This document shows positions 42,140 through 47,127 of a stretch of DNA of 47,127 bases, piece after piece. Each line of letters starts with the position of its first letter. Positions within the stretch are counted from its first letter, which is position 1. The position numbers were made by a program, and so were the translations under genes. Under the pieces are notes generated by a model. That model did not search any database. It saw only the letters and a program-made list of their open reading frames with translations, and was not told the origin of the DNA. Source of the stretch: Alphaproteobacteria bacterium (GTDB taxonomy: Bacteria; Pseudomonadota; Alphaproteobacteria; Rhodobacterales; Rhodobacteraceae); assembly GCA_030432315.1 (NCBI GenBank), contig JAUIHM010000015.1, positions 1 to 47,127 on the forward strand, read 5' to 3'.

Positions 42140-42664
42140 TCACTCCGTGATGTCGGACTTCTCCTCAACACCACGGGCCATGAGGCTGAGGTGACCTATT
42201 GAAAACAGCATGATCAGACCTCCGCCGATGGTTGCCGGCATCGCCCGCAGCCCCTCGGGAACATGGATCAGCGGAATGTCCGACCCCCACTTGAACACCA
42301 TCAGTTCCCAGCTCGCGGTCATCATGACAAAACCGAATATCGCCAGCATCAGGTGACTGATCAGGGAAAACGCCTTCCGAACCGGACCAGGGCTCAGCTC
42401 GCGAAAGTAGGACACCCCCAGATGGGTGTTTTCATGGACACCGACCGACGCCCCGAGAAACGCAATCAGCACCACAAGCAGCAATGAAACCTGCTCGACC
42501 CAGGTGGGCGTGGCATTCAGAACGTATCGGCCATAGACGAGCCAGCCGAAGATCAGTGTGAGAACGACGAGGGAAATGCCAGCGACCAGCTTGCAGAACC
42601 AGCTTATCCGGTCGAGCAGCGCATCAAACCAGGTCTTTTGCCAGGCCGGCAGATTGGAAGCCAT
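42140..42664 (-). CDS. dctQ: TRAP transporter small permease subunit (DctQ)
   Basis: A 174-aa membrane protein with four helices: about 20-45 (ISWFCKLVAGISLVVLTLIF), 53-75, 97-118 and 140-160. The FGWLVYGRYVLNATPTWVEQ segment followed by SLLLVVLIAFLGASVGVHEN is the DctQ signature, and the family forms a 4-helix partner for DctM. The gene starts with the ATG at 42664, between dctP and dctM, in the usual TRAP order. Confidence 0.93.
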   Translation of the reverse strand: MASNLPAWQKTWFDALLDRISWFCKLVAGISLVVLTLIFGWLVYGRYVLNATPTWVEQVSLLLVVLIAFLGASVGVHENTHLGVSYFRELSPGPVRKAFSLISHLMLAIFGFVMMTASWELMVFKWGSDIPLIHVPEGLRAMPATIGGGLIMLFSIGHLSLMARGVEEKSDITE

Positions 42665-42736
42665 CGGTCAGTAATCCTGCGAATGCATTCGGGGGGCAAT
42701 CGGCTGGGCGGTTCGGCCTGCCGCGACGAAAACGTA

Positions 42737-42767
42737 CCGGCCGGCACACACCTTGCGCACCGGCCGG
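42737..42767 (-). promoter_or_regulatory. Intercistronic hairpin between dctP and dctQ
   Basis: CCGGCCGG occurs twice (42737-42744 and 42760-42767). It is self-complementary and therefore forms an 8-bp stem around a 15-nt loop, 14 bp after the dctP stop. A short TTTT follows on the minus strand. A partial terminator or mRNA-stability hairpin here would give more binding protein than permease, as is common for binding-protein transporters. Confidence 0.5.
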
Positions 42768-42781
42768 CCGAAGGTTTCCCG

Positions 42782-43768
42782 TCAGTCGGTTGACTTGATC
42801 AGTTCGACGAGCGGAACAAGATCGGGGTTTGCCGCGAGATATTCGGCATAGACCGGCTCCATCGCCGCCTGGAATGCGGCCTTGTCGGGAATTTCGTTGA
42901 ACTGCACTCCGGCCGCGATGACCTTCTCGCGACTTGCAGCCGCACGTTCCGCCCAGAGTTCGCGCTGCAGATCCGCGGATTCGCGCGCGGCTTCCGTAAC
43001 AGCAAGCTGATCTTCCGGCGACAGGGCTGCATAGACATCGGCGTTGATGCAGACGCACTCGGGAATGATCAGATGCTGACTGTCGGAATAGAATCCGGCG
43101 ACTTCATAGTGGCCGGTCGATTCGTAGGAGGGCCAGTTGTTTTCCGCACCATCGACCACACCGGTCTGAAGGGACTGGTACACCTCGGCAAATGCCATCG
43201 GTGACGGGTTGCCGCCGAGCGCGGAAATCATGCCGGAATAAAGGTCGTTGTTCATCACGCGGACCTTCAGCCCCTGAACATCCGCGGGCGTGACGATCGG
43301 ACCGCGCGAATTGTAGAAGGACCGTGCGCCGGAATCGTACCAGGCGAGCGCGACCAGACCCTTTTCGGCCATGCCGTCGGAAATCTGCTGGCCGCCTTCC
43401 CCGTCGAGGACGCGGTGCATGTGATCCATGTCCTTGAATATGAACGGCAGGGACACAACGTTGGCTGCCGGCGCGATCGGGCCGATCGGGCCGAGGTTGA
43501 AGTTGCCGATTTCGAGCGCGCCAATGCGCACCTGTTCGATTGCGTCCGGCTGACTGCCGAGAACACCGGCGTTGAACATCTTCAGAGTGATGCGCCCGTC
43601 AGTCTTTTCCGCGAGAAGTTCGGCGAACCGGTTCATCCCTTCCGTGTTCGGATAACCGTCAGGATGGATGTTCCAACCCCGCCATTCCGCGTGCGCCATC
43701 GTCGCACCGAAAGTAACGCCTATGGCCGCGGCGGCGCCCAGCAGCTGCCTTGCAAATTTCTGATACAT
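42782..43768 (-). CDS. dctP: TRAP transporter substrate-binding protein (DctP family)
   Basis: A 328-aa periplasmic protein with signal peptide MYQKFARQLLGAAAAIGVTF (cleavage near AHA-EW). It has the DctP fold: YPNTEGMNRFAELLAEKTDG, FNAGVLGSQPDAIEQVRIGA, then SRGPIVTPADVQGLKVRVM, which carries the Arg expected to pair with a carboxylate of the ligand, and GVVDGAENNWPSYESTGHYE. The ligand is likely an organic acid; which one is not decidable. GGGAG 7 nt before the ATG fits. It is the first gene of the dctPQM operon and divergent from glpX. Confidence 0.94.
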   Translation of the reverse strand: MYQKFARQLLGAAAAIGVTFGATMAHAEWRGWNIHPDGYPNTEGMNRFAELLAEKTDGRITLKMFNAGVLGSQPDAIEQVRIGALEIGNFNLGPIGPIAPAANVVSLPFIFKDMDHMHRVLDGEGGQQISDGMAEKGLVALAWYDSGARSFYNSRGPIVTPADVQGLKVRVMNNDLYSGMISALGGNPSPMAFAEVYQSLQTGVVDGAENNWPSYESTGHYEVAGFYSDSQHLIIPECVCINADVYAALSPEDQLAVTEAARESADLQRELWAERAAASREKVIAAGVQFNEIPDKAAFQAAMEPVYAEYLAANPDLVPLVELIKSTD

Positions 43769-44112
43769 TTGACTCTCCCTGTTGTCGCTTCTCTCTGTTG
43801 CAGGATTTACCTGTCATTGTCACCGGGGCCGGGTTGTCCGGATCGGCGGAAGGATTTCCTACACTAGACCGACCGTGTTCACACACTCTCTCAGCAAACC
43901 GCACCTACGTCCTTGCGGCATAAATCGGACCGAAATGCTTCGCCCCCGCTCCTTCCATTCTAGTATACCAGTCCCGCAGCCCGTCGCAACACTTTTCACA
44001 GGTCACATGACCCATATTCCTGTACCTGCGCAACCGGCGGTCCAAGGTGCTTGCCCCACCTGCACCGGATCGCCTAAGAAATCGCGCAGGAGTTCAATTG
44101 AAAGTGCAAAAC
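43769..44112. other. Intergenic region between dctP and glpX (344 bp)
   Basis: No coding sequence I would support. It holds the promoters of the divergent dctP and glpX genes. The only clear element is the near-palindrome CTAGTATACCAG at 43960-43971. A short AGGAG at 44088-44092 precedes an in-frame TTG (44098) that is an alternative glpX start. Confidence 0.6.
43960..43971. promoter_or_regulatory. GntR/FadR-type operator candidate
   Basis: CTAGTATACCAG is a 12-bp palindrome with one mismatch and contains the GTnnAC core found in many FadR-subfamily GntR operators. It lies 191 bp upstream of the dctP ATG. TRAP transporter operons are frequently controlled by such regulators, but no GntR gene is in the window, so the link is inference. 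Confidence 0.35.
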
Positions 44113-45078
44113 ATGTCTGACCCGAGAATCTTCGCCGACCGCATGCTCTCACTCGGACTCGCGAGGGTCTCCGAGCAGGCAGCCATCGCCGCGGCCAAAC
44201 TGATCGGTGCCGGCGATGAAAAGGCCGCCGACCAGGCTGCAGTCGACGCCATGCGGACCCAGCTGAACCTGCTTGACATCAAGGGTGTCGTGGTCATCGG
44301 TGAAGGCGAACGGGACGAGGCACCGATGCTCTACATCGGCGAAGAAGTCGGCAGCGGCGAGGGCCCGGCGGTGGACATCGCCCTCGACCCGCTCGAAGGC
44401 ACGACCCTGACCGCGAAGGACATGCCAAACGCCCTCGCCGTGATCGCAATGGGTCCGCGCGAGTCGATGCTGCACGCGCCGGATGTCTACATGGACAAGC
44501 TGGCGATTGGACCCGGCTACGAGACCGGCGTGGTCTCGCTGGACATGACACCGACCGAGCGGATCGCCGCCCTCGCCAGGGCGAAGGGATGCCGCAGCCA
44601 GGATCTCAAGATCTGTGTGCTGGAACGGCCCCGCCACGAAGCACTGATTGCCGAAATCCGCGAAACCGGTGCGAACATCCGGCTGATTACCGACGGTGAC
44701 GTCGCCGGGGTCATTCACTGCGCCGAATACGCCAAGACCGGCATAGACATGTACATGGGTGCCGGTGGGGCGCCGGAGGGGGTTCTGGCTGCCGCCGCAC
44801 TGAAATGCATGGGCGGCCAGATGATGGGACGTCTGCTGTTTCGCAACGATGACGAACGGGGACGGGCAAAGAAGGCCGGCATCACCGATCTGGACAAAAT
44901 CTATTCCCGCGATGAAATGGTGACCCAGGACGTGATTTTTGCCGCAACCGGCGTCACCGACGGCTCGATTGTCAGCGGGGCCCGGCGTGACGGCGGCTTC
45001 CTGGAAACGGAAACCATCCTGATGCGCTCCAAGACCGGGTCGGTGCGGCGGATCATCTACCGCCAGAACAACCAGTAG
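44113..45078 (+). CDS. glpX: Class II fructose-1,6-bisphosphatase
   Basis: A 321-aa GlpX-type phosphatase of gluconeogenesis and, in autotrophs, the Calvin cycle. Characteristic segments are FADRMLSLGLARVSEQAAIA, VVVIGEGERDEAPMLYIGEE, the metal-binding DPLEGTTL, PRHEALIAEIRETGANIRLI, and the C-terminal GAGGAPEGVLAAAALKCMGG. The ATG at 44113 is listed, but a TTG at 44098 has a better-placed AGGAG (5 nt) and would add 5 residues, so the start is uncertain. In related bacteria glpX usually follows hom directly; here the TRAP operon lies between them. Confidence 0.95.
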   Translation: MSDPRIFADRMLSLGLARVSEQAAIAAAKLIGAGDEKAADQAAVDAMRTQLNLLDIKGVVVIGEGERDEAPMLYIGEEVGSGEGPAVDIALDPLEGTTLTAKDMPNALAVIAMGPRESMLHAPDVYMDKLAIGPGYETGVVSLDMTPTERIAALARAKGCRSQDLKICVLERPRHEALIAEIRETGANIRLITDGDVAGVIHCAEYAKTGIDMYMGAGGAPEGVLAAAALKCMGGQMMGRLLFRNDDERGRAKKAGITDLDKIYSRDEMVTQDVIFAATGVTDGSIVSGARRDGGFLETETILMRSKTGSVRRIIYRQNNQ

Positions 45079-45085
45079 TTCCCCG

Positions 45086-45415
45086 TTGACGGAGCGCAGG
45101 CCTCAGGGCCGCAGATTTGCCGCCGTGTTCATGATCCTCTGGATCGTGTTCTGGCTCGCAGGAATGCTGATCGTCCTATATGGCATCGGCCGGTCGCTCG
45201 CCGCCGGAGAAGTGCTGCCGGTGATCTTCATGCTTGTCTGGCTGACCGCGGCGGCGTTCGGCCTTTACATGGGGGTCAGAAAACTGCGTGCCCTTTTTGG
45301 CTACGGCGACCCGTCCACCCGCACGCGGTCGGGCCGAAAATGGCGGGACGACATCTCCGCCCCGACTGACGGGACCGAGCAGGCTGAGCCCGGCGCCGCG
45401 GACCGCGCAGGATAG
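45086..45415 (+). CDS. Small two-helix membrane protein
   Basis: A 109-aa protein with a basic N terminus and two helices, at about 12-35 (AAVFMILWIVFWLAGMLIVL) and 43-64 (VLPVIFMLVWLTAAAFGLYM), followed by a charged tail with many Asp, Gly and Ala. It starts 8 bp after glpX, so co-transcription is likely. The start shown is a TTG without an evident Shine-Dalgarno sequence; GTG at 45125 or ATG at 45131 in the same frame are alternatives that would trim the basic segment. No family recognised. Confidence 0.55.
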   Translation: MTERRPQGRRFAAVFMILWIVFWLAGMLIVLYGIGRSLAAGEVLPVIFMLVWLTAAAFGLYMGVRKLRALFGYGDPSTRTRSGRKWRDDISAPTDGTEQAEPGAADRAG

Positions 45416-45540
45416 CGCGTCACGGCTCACTGCCAGGGCATGGCGCGTCGCACGGCTGCATCCCGTCGGTGACACGGCCACATGCCGGAACCTCGGCATT
45501 TCCCCGGGGTCAGGCACCACAAACGAACGGATCAAATCCC

Positions 45541-47127
45541 ATGTCGCCTTCCCCCGCTGCCTTTCTCAATGTGTCCCGGTCCTTCACCGGCCGCTTCTGG
45601 GTCGGGCCAACCGCGGAATGCGACCGCCAGAGCCTCGCCATTGCCCAGACGCACGGCCTGCCCGAGATCGTCGCCCGCATTCTTGCGCGGCTGGAGGTAC
45701 CACCGGCCGAATGCATGACCTATCTCTCACCGTCCCTGCGCAACCTTATGCCAGACCCGTCCACAATGCGGGACGTGGATGCAGCGGCGGAACGGCTGTG
45801 GGCGGCGGTAAAGACAGGTCAGCGGATTGCCGTTTTTGCCGATTATGACGTGGACGGCGGATCGAGCGCTGCGCTGCTGATATCCTGGTTCCGCGACATG
45901 GGAACCGACTGCACCCTCTACGTCCCGGACCGCATCCGCGAAGGCTACGGTCCAAACATACCGGCAATGACCCGGCTTGGCGCGGCGCATGACCTGGTCA
46001 TCTGTGTCGACTGCGGCACCCTCAGCCATGAACCCATCGCTGCCTGTCAGGCCGACGTAATCGTCATCGACCACCACCTCGCCGGAGAACGCCTTCCCGA
46101 AGCCGTGGCGGTGGTGAACCCGAACCGCCACGACGAAACCTCGGGTCTGGGGCACCTATGCGCGGCCGGCGTGGTGTTCATGGTGCTGGTTGCGGTCAAC
46201 AGACTGATCCGAAGGGAAGGCCGCGGCACACCCGACCTGATGCGGGCGCTGGACCTGGTCGCTCTCGCCACCGTCGCCGACGTCTCACCGCTCGTGGGTC
46301 TGAACCGCGCCTTCGTCCGCCAGGGTCTCGCCGTGATGGCCTCTGCGCTGCGCCCCGGACTGGCGGCGCTGGCGGAAGCTGGCAAGGCAAACCTTCCGCT
46401 CACACCCTACGCGCTCGGCTTTGTCATCGGGCCGCGCATTAACGCGGGCGGACGTGTCGGCCAGTCGGACCTAGGGGCGCGCATATTGTCCACGGCAGAT
46501 GCAAATGAGGCCGCCGCGCTGGCGCAACGGCTGGAACTGCTCAATCATGAGCGGCGGGCGGTCGAATCCGAGGTGCTGCGCTCCGCCCGCCGCCAGGTCC
46601 TCGAACGGGGCGATGACGGCCCCTTGGTCTGGGCGGCCGGAGACGGCTGGCACCCGGGGGTGATCGGCATCGTCGCCGCCCGCCTCAAGGAGGAATTCTC
46701 GAAGGCGTCCATCGTCGTCGGGTTCGACGGCGACGACGGCAAGGGTTCGGGCCGGTCGGTCCGGGGCACCGATCTCGGTTCGATGATCGCCCGCCTCGTC
46801 GATGAGGGTCTGCTCGAAAAAGGCGGAGGCCACACAATGGCCGCCGGCATGAGCCTGACCAGGGCGCAGTTGGAACCGGCGATGCACCGCCTGTCCGAAC
46901 TTCTGCTTGCGCAGGGCCCGGCGCCGCAGGCCGCCGCCACCCTGCGAATCGACGGTATCGTGGCACCTGCCGCCGCGACACCGGACCTCGCTGACAGAAT
47001 CGCGGAAACCGGGCCTTTCGGCGGCGGCGAGGCGGTGGTGTTCGACGGCACGCTGTGGCGCGATGCGCCATGGGCTGCGATGCCGGCGGTGTGGGTCTCG
47101 GATCCGGCCGCGCCGGCCTCCCGCGTG
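45541..47127 (+). CDS. recJ: Single-stranded-DNA-specific exonuclease RecJ, 3'-truncated by the window
   Basis: 529 codons are in the window and the frame stays open to the right edge; family members run to about 570-600 residues. RecJ degrades ssDNA 5' to 3' in recombination and repair. DHH-domain motifs are present: ADYDVDGGSS (100-109; Asp101, Asp103, Asp105), VDCGT (156-160) and DHH at 177-179. IGPRINAGGRVG links to the DHHA1 domain with GWHPGVIGIVAARL, KGSGRSVRG and GGGHTMAAG. The Shine-Dalgarno sequence is weak. It lies 125 bp after the small membrane protein gene, in the usual glpX-recJ order. Confidence 0.96.
   Translation, partial: MSPSPAAFLNVSRSFTGRFWVGPTAECDRQSLAIAQTHGLPEIVARILARLEVPPAECMTYLSPSLRNLMPDPSTMRDVDAAAERLWAAVKTGQRIAVFADYDVDGGSSAALLISWFRDMGTDCTLYVPDRIREGYGPNIPAMTRLGAAHDLVICVDCGTLSHEPIAACQADVIVIDHHLAGERLPEAVAVVNPNRHDETSGLGHLCAAGVVFMVLVAVNRLIRREGRGTPDLMRALDLVALATVADVSPLVGLNRAFVRQGLAVMASALRPGLAALAEAGKANLPLTPYALGFVIGPRINAGGRVGQSDLGARILSTADANEAAALAQRLELLNHERRAVESEVLRSARRQVLERGDDGPLVWAAGDGWHPGVIGIVAARLKEEFSKASIVVGFDGDDGKGSGRSVRGTDLGSMIARLVDEGLLEKGGGHTMAAGMSLTRAQLEPAMHRLSELLLAQGPAPQAAATLRIDGIVAPAAATPDLADRIAETGPFGGGEAVVFDGTLWRDAPWAAMPAVWVSDPAAPASRV

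Noticed and set aside
40750-42150. 466-aa open frame antisense to dctM
   Set aside because: The product is His/Gln/Asp-rich, typical of the complement of a hydrophobic membrane protein. The DctM frame is clear.

Overview
The window is GC-rich, densely coding chromosomal DNA from an alphaproteobacterium, most likely in or near the Rhodobacterales. The pointers are the alaC-hom-(glpX)-recJ neighbourhood, a TRAP-type transporter, a class I PHA synthase, a CbpA/CbpM chaperone pair and pheS and pheT held apart by small genes. I saw no tRNA, rRNA, IS element, prophage or CRISPR array. Taxonomy is inferred from gene content and protein style, not from a search.

Layout. 1-7609 (all minus): pheS, a small secreted protein, a glycosyltransferase, another small secreted protein, a PhyH-family oxygenase, pheT, ytoQ and the 5' end of mscL. 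7766-11044 (plus): cbpA-like/cbpM chaperone pair and a divergent secreted subtilase-like protein, convergent with mgtE. 12651-15906 (plus): homogentisate degradation operon hmgA-fahA-maiA. 16052-22604: a large MscS-type channel with a duplicated periplasmic module, an SDR/FAD-oxidoreductase pair, two envelope proteins, and a secreted protein made of three repeats. 22747-26326: phaC, divergent from a membrane-protein cluster that contains two tiny (23-24 aa) single-helix peptides and a lipoprotein. 26406-34868: cupin, FMN reductase/LysR divergent pair, P-loop kinase-like protein, SOUL protein, DUF2235 hydrolase with a PA-IL-like tail, cytosine permease plus deaminase, and a PQQ-type sugar dehydrogenase-like protein. 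35007-38033: a 1008-aa NACHT NTPase with C-terminal pentapeptide repeats. 38189-47127: alaC and hom, a TRAP transporter on the other strand, then glpX, a small membrane protein and recJ (cut by the window end).

How the genes work together. hmgA, fahA and maiA take homogentisate to fumarate and acetoacetate. The permease and deaminase would import cytosine and convert it to uracil. PheS and PheT form one tRNA synthetase although their genes lie about 3.5 kb apart. AlaC and Hom belong to alanine and aspartate-family amino-acid metabolism.

The most unusual signal is non-coding. Four tandem 11-bp units, each beginning GGTAYC or close to it, lie upstream of pheT (3103-3146, minus strand). The same arrangement lies upstream of alaC-hom (38060-38103, plus strand). 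In both places the last hexamer is 83-90 nt before the start codon, and an identical CCTTTT occurs at the same offset, followed by a -10-like box in the same register. This looks like a shared promoter architecture for an unidentified DNA-binding regulator. The NACHT/pentapeptide protein is the best candidate for an uncharacterised defence-type protein.
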